This document shows positions 45,834-53,730 of a stretch of DNA of 64,000 nucleotides, in pieces. The position numbers and the translations under genes were made by a program. Origin of the DNA: Pseudomonadota bacterium (GTDB lineage Bacteria; Pseudomonadota; Gammaproteobacteria; Burkholderiales; Burkholderiaceae_E); NCBI GenBank assembly GCA_963204785.1, contig CAUJHG010000062.1, positions 1 through 64,000 of the forward strand. The letters are read 5' to 3'. Below the pieces are notes generated by a model. It saw nothing but the letters and a program-made list of their open reading frames with translations, had not been told where the DNA came from and did no database searches. The number at the start of each line of letters is the position of its first letter. The stretch's first letter is position 1.

Positions 45834-45863
45834 GCCGCCGGCGCGCATCGTAACGCCGGCGGC
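45834..45863. promoter_or_regulatory. Inverted repeat flanking the candidate accA -10 box
   Basis: GCCGCCGGCG (45834-45843) and CGCCGGCGGC (45854-45863) are perfect inverted arms. The 10 bases between them, read leftward, contain TACGAT, a -10-like hexamer 48 bases before the accA ATG. A protein bound to the arms, or a hairpin, would mask the -10. Confidence 0.45.
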
Positions 45864-45952
45864 GCGGACTGTCGATTCCCGCGACCGCCCGGCGGACCTG
45901 CGGCAATCACTGGCGCGCGGGACCGCTCACGGCCTGCGCGCGCCGCCCGCGT

Positions 45953-46621
45953 TCAGTAGACGACCGGCACCGCCTCGGTGCTGCGCCACAGATACCAGGT
46001 GGCCACGGTGCGCCAGGGCCGCCAGCGTTCGCCGAGCGCCGCGGCAGCCACCCGCACTGCCCGCCCGGGCGGCGCGCCGGACGGACCTGTCGGCGCCGGC
46101 AGGTGCTCCGGGTAGTGCCGCTGCAGCGCGCGCAGCACCGCGAGATCGTCGGTCGGCAGGACATCGGGGCGCAGCAGGTTGAAGATCAGGAACATCTCCG
46201 CGGTCCAGCGGCCGATGCCGCGCACCGCGACCAGTTCCGCGATGATCGCCTCGTCGTCGAGCTGCGGCCAGTGCGACGGGTCGACCGCACCCTGGTGGAA
46301 ACTGCTTGCGAGATCCTTCAGGTACTCCGCCTTGCGCTGCGAGAGCCCGACACCCGCCAGGGTGGACACGCGCATGCGCGAGACGCGGGCCGGAGTGACC
46401 TCGCGCGCCGCCCTGGCGAAGCGGTCCCAGACGGCCTGTGCGGCCTTCACCGAGATCTGCTGCGCGACGATCGAGCGCGCCAGCGTCTGGAAGGGATCGC
46501 CGCGCGGCACGGGGTGCGTATCGGCCCGCGCTGCGATCAGGGCCGCCATCACCGGGTCGGCCTCGGCCAGCCAGGCACAGGCCTGCGCCCAGTAGGCCGG
46601 CGGCGGCACTTGTGCGTTCAC
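45953..46621 (-). CDS. DNA-3-methyladenine glycosylase II (AlkA-type, HhH-GPD)
   Basis: A 222-residue base-excision glycosylase removing alkylated bases. The helix-hairpin-helix is VRGIGRWTAEMFLIF and the catalytic Asp lies in LPTDDLAVLRAL. SIVAQQISVKAAQAVWDRF and LAGVGLSQRKAEYLKDLA are also conserved. I chose GTG 46621 because AGGAG lies at good distance upstream; a GTG ten codons earlier would overlap cysS. It lies 22 bases after cysS on the same strand. Confidence 0.92.
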   Translation of the reverse strand: MNAQVPPPAYWAQACAWLAEADPVMAALIAARADTHPVPRGDPFQTLARSIVAQQISVKAAQAVWDRFARAAREVTPARVSRMRVSTLAGVGLSQRKAEYLKDLASSFHQGAVDPSHWPQLDDEAIIAELVAVRGIGRWTAEMFLIFNLLRPDVLPTDDLAVLRALQRHYPEHLPAPTGPSGAPPGRAVRVAAAALGERWRPWRTVATWYLWRSTEAVPVVY

Positions 46622-46643
46622 CGGCTTCTCCTGCGTGGGCGCC

Positions 46644-48050
46644 TCAGACACGGCGCCAGGTGGTGCCTGCCGGGCCGTCCTCGAGGACGATCCCTTCGGC
46701 GAGCAGTTCGGCGCGGATGCGGTCGGCCTGCGTGAAGTCGCGCGCCTTCTTCGCGGCGGCACGCGCCGCCACCGCCTGCTCGATGCGCTCGTCGTCGCCG
46801 GCGCGGGCCTGCGCGGCATCGCTGCCCAGCAGGCCGCTGCGGCGCGCCTGCACCGGGTCGCGGCCGAGCAGTCCGAGCACGCCCGCGAGCCCGCGCAACT
46901 GCGCCTCCAGGGCAGGCTCGCCGCTGCGGTTGAGCTCGGTGGCGAGTTCGAACAGCACCGACAGCGCCACCGGCGTGTTGAAGTCGTCGTCCATCGCGTC
47001 GCGGAAGCGGCGCGCCGGTCCGGTCGACCAGTCGATTGCCGCCGGCGAGGCGTCGCCGGCGAACCCGGCGCTCAGCGCGTTGTAGAGCCGCAGCAGACTC
47101 GCGCGCGCATCCTCGAGGTGCGCGTCGGAGTAGTTCAGCGGGCTGCGATAGTGCGCGCGCAGGATGAACAGTCGCACCACCTCGGCGTCGAAGCTGCGCA
47201 GCACCTCGCGGATCGTGAAGAAGTTGCCCAGCGACTTCGACATCTTCTCGTCGTCGACCCGCACGAAGCCGTTGTGCATCCAGTAGCGCACGAAGGTGCA
47301 GCCGAGCGCGCCTTCGCTCTGCGCGATCTCGTTCTCGTGGTGGGGAAACTGCAGATCGGCGCCGCCGCCGTGGATGTCCAGCGTGCTGCCCAGCAGCGAG
47401 GTGGACATCGCGGAGCACTCGATGTGCCAGCCAGGCCTTCCGACGCCGAACGGCGAGGCCCACTTCGCCTCGTCGGGCTCCTGCGGCTTGGCCGCCTTCC
47501 ACAGGACGAAGTCGAGCGGGTCCTGCTTGGCATCGTCCACCGACACCCTCTCGCCGGCGCGCAGGTCGTCGAGCGACTTGCCCGAAAGCCGGCCATAGCC
47601 ATCGAAGCGTCGCACCGCGAAGTTGACGTCGCCATCGGACGCCCGGTACGCATAGCCGCGCTCCTCGAGCAGCCCGATCAGCCCGAGCATCTGGGGGACG
47701 AAGTCGGTTGCACGCGGCTCGTGGTCCGGCGGCTGCACGCCCAGCGCACGCTCGTCCTCGTGCATGTGGTCGATGAAGCGCGTGGTCAGGGCGCGGATCG
47801 TCTCGCCGTTGTCCACCGCGCGCCGGATGATCTTGTCGTCGATGTCGGTGATGTTGCGGACGTAGGTGACCTGCCAGCCGCTCGTGCGCAGCCAGCGCTG
47901 GACCACATCGAAGACCACGAGCACGCGGGCGTGTCCGATGTGGCAGTAGTCGTAGACGGTCATGCCGCAGACGTACATCCGCACGCGGCCGGGCTCCAGC
48001 GGAACGAAGTCTTCCTTCTGCCGGGTGAGGGAGTTGTGGATTCGGAGCAT
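46644..48050 (-). CDS. cysS: Cysteinyl-tRNA synthetase
   Basis: CysRS charges tRNA-Cys. The 468-residue class I synthetase has the zinc Cys28 in [17 protein letters not shown], the HIGH motif (37-40), WHIECSAMS and [10 protein letters not shown] for zinc and substrate, and KMSKS in [10 protein letters not shown]. Length is normal and no motif is missing. First gene of the leftward cysS-alkA-accA-tilS-lysC run. It diverges from the TPR gene. Confidence 0.98.
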   Translation of the reverse strand: MLRIHNSLTRQKEDFVPLEPGRVRMYVCGMTVYDYCHIGHARVLVVFDVVQRWLRTSGWQVTYVRNITDIDDKIIRRAVDNGETIRALTTRFIDHMHEDERALGVQPPDHEPRATDFVPQMLGLIGLLEERGYAYRASDGDVNFAVRRFDGYGRLSGKSLDDLRAGERVSVDDAKQDPLDFVLWKAAKPQEPDEAKWASPFGVGRPGWHIECSAMSTSLLGSTLDIHGGGADLQFPHHENEIAQSEGALGCTFVRYWMHNGFVRVDDEKMSKSLGNFFTIREVLRSFDAEVVRLFILRAHYRSPLNYSDAHLEDARASLLRLYNALSAGFAGDASPAAIDWSTGPARRFRDAMDDDFNTPVALSVLFELATELNRSGEPALEAQLRGLAGVLGLLGRDPVQARRSGLLGSDAAQARAGDDERIEQAVAARAAAKKARDFTQADRIRAELLAEGIVLEDGPAGTTWRRV

Positions 48051-48137
48051 GAAGCGGACGTGGCGGCGACGTCGGCCGCTGCCGGCACCCGCGGCAACCG
48101 CTGCCGGCGCGCGAGGCGGCCGCGCCGGGTGGATTGC

Positions 48138-48143
48138 TAGAAT
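48138..48143 (+). promoter_or_regulatory. -10 box immediately before the TPR gene start
   Basis: TAGAAT ends only 6 bases before ATG 48150, which would put the transcript start at or next to the start codon. No Shine-Dalgarno is visible between them. This suggests a leaderless mRNA. Confidence 0.45.
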
Positions 48144-48149
48144 GGCGCG

Positions 48150-48815
48150 ATGAAAACCAGTATAGCACCGGGGTCACGGCGCATCCTCGGCACGGCAGCC
48201 GTCCTCTGGATGGCGCTGGCGGGCGGCACGGCTGCGCTTGCGCAGTCGGCGCAGGGCGCGTCCGCGCCTTCCGCGCAGGCCCCGGCCTCCGCTGCAGCCG
48301 CCCCGCCGCAGCAGTCCGACCCCAGGCGGGTCTCGGCACTGGTCAGCCAGGTGCATGCACTGCGCAAGGAGGGCAGGACCGCGCAGGCGCTCGAAGCGCT
48401 CGAGGCTGCCCTGAAGAGCGCGCCGCGCGACGCGCAGTTGCGCTTCCTGTACGGCGTCACCGTGGCCGAAGCCGGCCGGCGCGACGATGCGATCGCGATC
48501 TTCGAGTCGCTGGTGGCCGACTTCCCCGAACTTCCCGAACCGTACAACAACCTGGCAGTGATGCACGCGGCCGCCGGCGAGCTCGACCGGGCCCGCGCCG
48601 CCCTCGAGAACGCGGTGCGCGCCCTGCCCGGCTATGCGCTCGCCCACGAGAACCTCGGCGACCTCTACCTTAGGCTCGCGGTCCGTTCCTGGGAACGCGC
48701 CGAACAGGCCGACCCGGGCAATCGCAGCGCGGCGGCCAGGCTTGCGCTCGCGCGCGAACTGGTCCAGCGCATCACGCCAGCGCCTGCATCGAACGCAACT
48801 CCCGCCCGCAATTGA
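48150..48815 (+). CDS. Exported tetratricopeptide-repeat protein
   Basis: A 221-residue protein. The N-terminal signal peptide ends near TAALAQS (about residue 32), followed by an Ala/Ser/Pro-rich linker. TPR-like helices run from about residue 58 to 205, e.g. [40 protein letters not shown] and [20 protein letters not shown]. Predicted periplasmic, acting in protein-protein contacts; partner unknown. It precedes the periplasmic PPIase and lpxH in the same direction, a block shared by related species in my recollection. Confidence 0.88.
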   Translation: MKTSIAPGSRRILGTAAVLWMALAGGTAALAQSAQGASAPSAQAPASAAAAPPQQSDPRRVSALVSQVHALRKEGRTAQALEALEAALKSAPRDAQLRFLYGVTVAEAGRRDDAIAIFESLVADFPELPEPYNNLAVMHAAAGELDRARAALENAVRALPGYALAHENLGDLYLRLAVRSWERAEQADPGNRSAAARLALARELVQRITPAPASNATPARN

Positions 48816-48915
48816 ACCTGAACCGCGTGCGCGTCCCGCGCGCCCGCCACCTCACGGCAGGCGCGCCTGCGCAATCCGACCCACATCCGAGCCACCCCTC
48901 TGACGGAGCATTCCA

Positions 48916-49512
48916 ATGCTGAAGAAGCTTCCCCTGATCGGCGCAATGGTCGCCGCCCTGAGCATGACCGAGACCGGCGCCGCCGCATCCAATCCGCAGG
49001 TGCTGATCAAGACATCGATGGGCGAGATCGTCGTCGAGCTCTACCCGGACAAGGCCCCCCGGACGGTCGAGAACTTCCTGCAGTACGTGCGCGACGGCCA
49101 CTACGACGGCACCGTCTTCCACCGGGTGATCGGCAACTTCATGATCCAGGGCGGCGGCTACACGAAGGACTTCTACAAGGGGGTCCCCGAGTTCGGCCAG
49201 AAGAAGACGCGCAAGCCGATCCCGCTCGAGTCGAAGAACGGCCTGCGCAACGACACCGGTTGGATCGCGATGGCCCGCACTGCCGCACCGGACTCCGCCA
49301 CCGCGCAGTTCTTCATCAACACCGTCGACAATCCGAACCTGAACCATCCGCAGCCCGACGGCCACGGCTATGCGGTGTTCGGCAAGGTGATCAAGGGGAT
49401 GGAAGCGGTCAACGCGATCCGCGCAGTGAAGACCGGACGCGTCGGACCCTTCTCCGACGTCCCGAACGACGCAGTGACGATCGACTCGGTCACGGTCGTC
49501 GGCGGCAACTGA
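48916..49512 (+). CDS. ppiA: Periplasmic cyclophilin-type peptidyl-prolyl isomerase
   Basis: A 198-residue cyclophilin, cis-trans isomerising proline bonds in periplasmic proteins. A signal peptide ends near ETGAAAS (about residue 24). The catalytic region FHRVIGNFMIQGGGYTKDF and AMARTAAPDSATAQFFIN are canonical, with Arg in FHRV. Length normal. RBS ACGGAG lies a few bases upstream of the ATG. It is followed by lpxH. Confidence 0.94.
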   Translation: MLKKLPLIGAMVAALSMTETGAAASNPQVLIKTSMGEIVVELYPDKAPRTVENFLQYVRDGHYDGTVFHRVIGNFMIQGGGYTKDFYKGVPEFGQKKTRKPIPLESKNGLRNDTGWIAMARTAAPDSATAQFFINTVDNPNLNHPQPDGHGYAVFGKVIKGMEAVNAIRAVKTGRVGPFSDVPNDAVTIDSVTVVGGN

Positions 49513-49552
49513 TCGGCCTGCCTTCCCGGTGGCAATGGCCCGGGATGCCGTG

Positions 49553-50341
49553 ATGCGCAGCGCGCAAGCCCCCGCGCAGATCGCCCTGTCCGGGAGCGAT
49601 CGCGCGCTGTTCGCCTCGGACATTCACCTGGGCGCGCACGACCCCGCCACTGCCGATGCCTTCCTCGGGCGCCTGCGCGAACGCTCGGCCGATGCCAGCC
49701 ACCTGTTCCTGCTCGGGGATCTGTTCGAGGCATGGACGGGCGACGACTGGGCCGATCCGGTCTGCGAGCGGGCGATCGTCGCGCTCGCGCAGACCACCGC
49801 GCGCGGATGCCGGCTCTTCGTGATGCACGGCAACCGCGATTTCCTGCTGGGTCTGCCGCTGCCGACCCCGCACGCGCGGGGCTTCACCGCGCGCACCGGC
49901 GCGACGATGCTCGCGGACCCGACGGTGATCGACCTGTTCGGCGAGCGCACCCTGCTGTCGCATGGCGATGCGCTGTGCACCGACGACGCCGACTACCAGG
50001 CCTTCCGCAGCCTCACCCGCGACCCGGCCTGGCAGCGCGCCTTCCTGGCGCGCCCGCTCCAGGAGCGCATCGCCATCGCACAGGATCTTCGCGCGCGCAG
50101 CGAGCTGTCCAAGAGCGCGAAGGCCGAGGAGATCATGGATGTGAGCCCGGACGCCGTGCAGGCCGCGATGCGGGCAGCGCAGGTGCGGCTGCTGATCCAC
50201 GGACACACCCACCGGCCCGCCGTGCACGAGATCGCGATCGACGGGCAGCCTGCGCGCAGGCTGGTGCTTTCCGACTGGGACGCTGCGCAGGGCCGCGGCT
50301 CGATGCTGCTGGCCACCGCGCAGGGGATCGTCGAAACCTGA
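49553..50341 (+). CDS. lpxH: UDP-2,3-diacylglucosamine diphosphatase
   Basis: LpxH hydrolyses UDP-2,3-diacylglucosamine to lipid X in lipid A synthesis, at the inner membrane. Calcineurin-like metallophosphoesterase motifs are all present: FASDIHLGAHDP, LLGDLFEAWTGDDW, VMHGNRDFLLG, LLSHGDALCTDD and IHGHTHRPAVH. The start is uncertain: ATG 49553 is used; GTG at 49529 or 49550 are possible, and none has a strong ribosome binding site. Confidence 0.95.
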   Translation: MRSAQAPAQIALSGSDRALFASDIHLGAHDPATADAFLGRLRERSADASHLFLLGDLFEAWTGDDWADPVCERAIVALAQTTARGCRLFVMHGNRDFLLGLPLPTPHARGFTARTGATMLADPTVIDLFGERTLLSHGDALCTDDADYQAFRSLTRDPAWQRAFLARPLQERIAIAQDLRARSELSKSAKAEEIMDVSPDAVQAAMRAAQVRLLIHGHTHRPAVHEIAIDGQPARRLVLSDWDAAQGRGSMLLATAQGIVET

Positions 50342-50347
50342 GCCTCC

Positions 50348-51094
50348 TCAGTCGACCATCCGGTTCAGCCTGCTCGCGTCGAGCGGCTCGACCGCTTCGT
50401 CGCAGCAGCCGCCCAGCCGCTCGAGCGCCTGCTGCAGCTGCTCGATCTGCCGGTCCTGCTCGGCGACGTGATCGATCAGCCGGTGCAGGGCCTCCGCCAG
50501 CGGATCGTTCTGGCCCTGGGTCAGCGCATAGGCGGAGAAGCCCATCCTTGCGGCCTGCTCCTCGCGCCGGCGGTCCTGGTCCTCGATGATGTAGCGCGCC
50601 GGGATGCCCACTGCGGTGGCGCCTGGCGGCACCTCCTTGATCACGACCGAGTTCGAGCCGATCCGCGCCCCGGCGCCGACCGTGAAGGGGCCCAGCACCT
50701 TCGCGCCGGCGCCGACCACCACGCCCCGCCCGAGCGTCGGGTGTCGCTTGGCGCGGTCCAGCGCAGTGCCGCCCAGCGTGACTCCCTGGTAGATCGTGCA
50801 GTCATCGCCGACCTCGGCAGTCTCGCCGATCACCACACCCATCCCGTGGTCGATGAACACCCGCCTGCCGATCTGCGCGCCCGGGTGGATCTCGATCCCC
50901 GTGAGCCAGCGCGCCAGCGACGACAGCCAGCGGGCAGGCACCGTGAGCCCTGCCCGCCACAACAGGTGCGACAGGCGATGGATCACGAGCGCGTGGACTC
51001 CCGGATAGCAGAGCAGCACCTCGATCGACGAACGGGCCGCCGGATCCTTCTCCCTGATCGTCGCGATGTCCTCGCGCAGACGCTCGAATGCCAA
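50348..51094 (-). CDS. cysE: Serine O-acetyltransferase
   Basis: CysE acetylates serine, the first step to cysteine. The 248-residue left-handed beta-helix enzyme has [20 protein letters not shown] (catalytic His-Asp), [20 protein letters not shown] and [15 protein letters not shown] chose TTG 51094 because GAGGAGA lies 6 bases upstream and the family starts soon after; a longer TTG at 51142 has no support. The C-terminal tail RLNRMVD may take part in cysteine synthase binding and inhibition. cysE-trmJ-suhB order fits betaproteobacteria. Confidence 0.94.
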   Translation of the reverse strand: MAFERLREDIATIREKDPAARSSIEVLLCYPGVHALVIHRLSHLLWRAGLTVPARWLSSLARWLTGIEIHPGAQIGRRVFIDHGMGVVIGETAEVGDDCTIYQGVTLGGTALDRAKRHPTLGRGVVVGAGAKVLGPFTVGAGARIGSNSVVIKEVPPGATAVGIPARYIIEDQDRRREEQAARMGFSAYALTQGQNDPLAEALHRLIDHVAEQDRQIEQLQQALERLGGCCDEAVEPLDASRLNRMVD

Positions 51095-51162
51095 GCCGCT
51101 CTCCTCGGCGCCCCAGGGGCGCGAAACCACCGCACGCCGCAAGTGCGCGCGAGGAGCGAATT

Positions 51163-52053
51163 CTAAGCCCGGGGCGCCGGGCCTGCCGGCGAGGACGACG
51201 ATGCCTGCGGCAAGGAGGCATCCGTCTCCGGGTCAGGGGGCGCACTGCCGCCCGGGCGCCCGGTCCAGGCCAGGCCCGCTGCCTCGCCGAGCTTGCACAC
51301 ACCGCGCAGCAGGTGGATCTCCTCGGCTTCCAGGCGCGCACGCGCGAACAGGCGGCGCATTCGTGGCATCAGCTTCTTCGGATGGGCAGGATCCAGGTAG
51401 CCGATCGCGATCAGCATGCGCTCGAAGTGCGCCAGGAAACCCTCGATCTGCGCATGATCCGCCATCCTCGGAGCCTGCGACGACGATGCGGTGATTCCGG
51501 CCCCCGGGTCTTCGGTCCGCGCGGACGCCGCACGGCGCAGCACGTAGGCGACCAGCTGCACCGCCTGCGAGAGGTTCAGCGAGCAGTACTCGGGGTCCCC
51601 GGGAATCGTGCACAACAGCTGGCAGCGCGCCGCCTCGACGATCGACAGGCCGGTGCGCTCGGTTCCGAAGACCAGGGCCACGCGGTGCGCGGGGTGCGCG
51701 ACGAGTTCGTCGAGCACGCGCTGCATCGTGGGCTCCGGCAGCTCGGGAACCGGTCCGAATTCACGCGGCCCTGCGCTCACGCCGACCACCAGCGTCGCCT
51801 GCGCCACCGCCTCGTCCAGCGTGGCGTGGACAGACGCCTCGCGCAGCAGGTCGGTGGCCCCGCTGGCGAAGGCGATCGCCTCGGGGTGGCTGGTGCAGTC
51901 GGGCTCGCGAGGCGCCACCACCGCGAGCTCGCGCAGGCCCATCACGCGCATCGCGCGCGCGCTCGCCCCCACGTTGCCCGGATGCCCGGGCCGCACGAGC
52001 ACCACACGCACCCGTCGCAGGAGATCCGGAATCGGCGAATGCAGGGTGTCCAA
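51163..52053 (-). CDS. trmJ: tRNA (cytidine/uridine-2'-O-)-methyltransferase TrmJ
   Basis: A SPOUT-class enzyme that 2'-O-methylates position 32 of several tRNAs. The 296-residue protein has [20 protein letters not shown] near the N-terminus, [19 protein letters not shown] and the knot motif [18 protein letters not shown]. The C-terminal extension (Pro/Ser rich) is unlike the core. It is upstream of cysE on the same strand and diverges from suhB. Confidence 0.94.
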   Translation of the reverse strand: MDTLHSPIPDLLRRVRVVLVRPGHPGNVGASARAMRVMGLRELAVVAPREPDCTSHPEAIAFASGATDLLREASVHATLDEAVAQATLVVGVSAGPREFGPVPELPEPTMQRVLDELVAHPAHRVALVFGTERTGLSIVEAARCQLLCTIPGDPEYCSLNLSQAVQLVAYVLRRAASARTEDPGAGITASSSQAPRMADHAQIEGFLAHFERMLIAIGYLDPAHPKKLMPRMRRLFARARLEAEEIHLLRGVCKLGEAAGLAWTGRPGGSAPPDPETDASLPQASSSSPAGPAPRA

Positions 52054-52079
52054 GGCAGCAGCCGGCTGGGAAAGGGGCG

Positions 52080-52102
52080 ATTCTAGGCCCTTCCGTTAGA
52101 AT
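52080..52102. promoter_or_regulatory. Back-to-back -10 boxes of the divergent trmJ and suhB promoters
   Basis: TAGAAT occurs leftward at 52080-52085 and rightward at 52097-52102, separated by 11 bases. The two hexamers form an inverted repeat and would face away from each other toward trmJ (starts 52053) and suhB (starts 52126). RNA polymerase could not occupy both at once. Confidence 0.5.
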
Positions 52103-52125
52103 GGGCGGTTTTCGAGGCCCCGCCC

Positions 52126-52956
52126 ATGCACCCGATGCTCAACGTCGCGGTCCGCGCCGCCCGGCGTGCCGGCCGCATCATCAACCGCGCCAGCCTCGAT
52201 CTCGATCACGTCAAGGTGGCGCGCAAGCAGACGAACGACTTCGTCACGGAGGTCGACCACGCCTGCGAGGAAGCGATCATCGATACGCTCCTGGGCGCCT
52301 ACCCGGATCACTCGGTGCTCGCGGAGGAATCCGGCCTGCGGCTTGGCAAGTCGACCACGAGCACGATGCAGGAGGCCGAGCACGTCTGGGTGATCGACCC
52401 GCTGGACGGCACGACGAACTTCATCCACGGCTTCCCGCAGTACGGGGTGTCGATCGCGCTGATGCAGCGCGGCGTGGTCACGCAGGCGGTGGTGTACGAC
52501 CCGACGCGTGATGAACTGTTCACCGCATCCAGGGGCCGCGGCGCTTTCCTGAACGACCGCCGGATCAGGGTCTCGCGCCGCACCAGGGTGGAGGAGTCGC
52601 TGATCGGCACCGGCTTCCCCTACCGCCAGCTCGGCCAGCTCGACGACTACCTGCACCTGTTTCGCCTGCTCACGCAGAAATCCGCCTCGGTGCGCCGCCC
52701 CGGTGCGGCGGCGCTGGACCTCGCCTACGTGGCCTGCGGCCGCTACGACGCGTTCTTCGAGTTCGGCCTTGCGCCCTGGGACGTGGCCGCGGGCAGCCTG
52801 CTGATCACCGAGGCCGGCGGACTGGTCGCGAACTTCTCCGGTGACGCGGACTATCTCTTCAGCGAGCAGGTCCTGGCCGGGTCGCCCAAGATCTTCGGGG
52901 CGATGCTCGCGCTGGTCGCCCAGAACCGCGCTGCGCGAGCGGCTCAGGCCGGCTGA
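52126..52956 (+). CDS. suhB: Inositol-1-monophosphatase / Nus factor SuhB
   Basis: A 276-residue inositol monophosphatase family member; in E. coli SuhB is also part of the rRNA antitermination complex. Metal and catalytic motifs: [22 protein letters not shown] and the signature [17 protein letters not shown]. The C-terminal [20 protein letters not shown] [16 protein letters not shown] is complete. ATG 52126 follows a TAGAAT box by 23 bases. Divergent from trmJ. Confidence 0.96.
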   Translation: MHPMLNVAVRAARRAGRIINRASLDLDHVKVARKQTNDFVTEVDHACEEAIIDTLLGAYPDHSVLAEESGLRLGKSTTSTMQEAEHVWVIDPLDGTTNFIHGFPQYGVSIALMQRGVVTQAVVYDPTRDELFTASRGRGAFLNDRRIRVSRRTRVEESLIGTGFPYRQLGQLDDYLHLFRLLTQKSASVRRPGAAALDLAYVACGRYDAFFEFGLAPWDVAAGSLLITEAGGLVANFSGDADYLFSEQVLAGSPKIFGAMLALVAQNRAARAAQAG

Positions 52957-53009
52957 GCCGGCCGCGACGGTTCGCGCCCGCACGCGGCCGGCCCGTCGGG
53001 GAACGCGCG

Positions 53010-53023
53010 GCGGTCCGGACCGC
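53010..53023. repeat. Perfect 14-bp palindrome between suhB and the UspA gene
   Basis: GCGGTCCGGACCGC is fully self-complementary. The 186-base gap also contains CCGCGCG and CGCGCGG arms nearby. They may end suhB transcription or mark a regulatory site for the stress-protein gene; nothing else is seen in the gap. Confidence 0.35.
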
Positions 53024-53142
53024 AGAACCCGCGCTGGCCGCGCGCCGCGCGGTTGCCCGACGTCGAGCATGAGGTCACACTAGGGCAACTGTCGTGGCGC
53101 GAGCTGCGCAACGACCCGCCAACCTCCAACAGACGTCCGCCC

Positions 53143-53592
53143 ATGTCCATCTACGCACGCATCCTGGTCGCAGTCGACGGCAGTCCCACCTCGGATCTGG
53201 CCCTCGACGAGGCCGTCCGCCTCGCCCTGGACCAGAAGGCGCAACTGCGCATCGTGCATGCGCTCGACCAGACCGCCCTGGTGCTCGACACGCCCTACGT
53301 CCTGCAGGAGTTCCTCGACTCGGCGCGCAAGGCCGGCGAGGAGATCCTCGAGCGGGCGAAGGTGCGCGCGAAGGGCGCCGGAATCGACGCCGAGACCCGG
53401 CTGTGCGGGGCGCAGTCCTTCGGTGAGCGCATCGCGGACCTGATCAACACCGAGGCCACCGAATGGTCGGCGAACCTGATCGTGGTCGGAACCCACGGTC
53501 GTCGCGGTTTCAGCAGCGTGCTGATGGGCAGCGTCGCGATGGGCGTGGTGCGTACCGCAAAGGTCCCCGCACTGCTGGTGCGCGGCGGCTGA
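53143..53592 (+). CDS. Universal stress protein (UspA family)
   Basis: A 149-residue single Usp domain. The start MSIYARILVAVDGSPTSDLA has the conserved Asp/Gly of the nucleotide site. The ATP-binding motif G-2X-G-9X-G(S/T) is present as GTHGRRGFSSVLMGSVA. It is thus of the ATP-binding Usp type. ATG 53143 is preferred over longer in-frame starts because the domain begins at once. Cytoplasmic, stress or hypoxia related by family. Confidence 0.94.
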   Translation: MSIYARILVAVDGSPTSDLALDEAVRLALDQKAQLRIVHALDQTALVLDTPYVLQEFLDSARKAGEEILERAKVRAKGAGIDAETRLCGAQSFGERIADLINTEATEWSANLIVVGTHGRRGFSSVLMGSVAMGVVRTAKVPALLVRGG

Positions 53593-53609
53593 GCGGACCG
53601 CCCACGCCC

Positions 53610-53629
53610 GCTGCGCCGGCTCGCGCAGC
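53610..53629 (+). terminator. Possible terminator of the UspA gene
   Basis: GCTGCGC and GCGCAGC form a 7-bp stem with a 6-base loop, 18 bases past the stop. There is no T-run, so evidence is weak. Confidence 0.3.
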
Positions 53630-53730
53630 AGCAGCGCATTCGTCCCGACGGTCTGCGCGCCGCCGGCCGCCGACAGGTGGCGCGCACGGATAATCGCGGT
53701 CTTCACACCGCGCACACTGCAAGCACTTCC

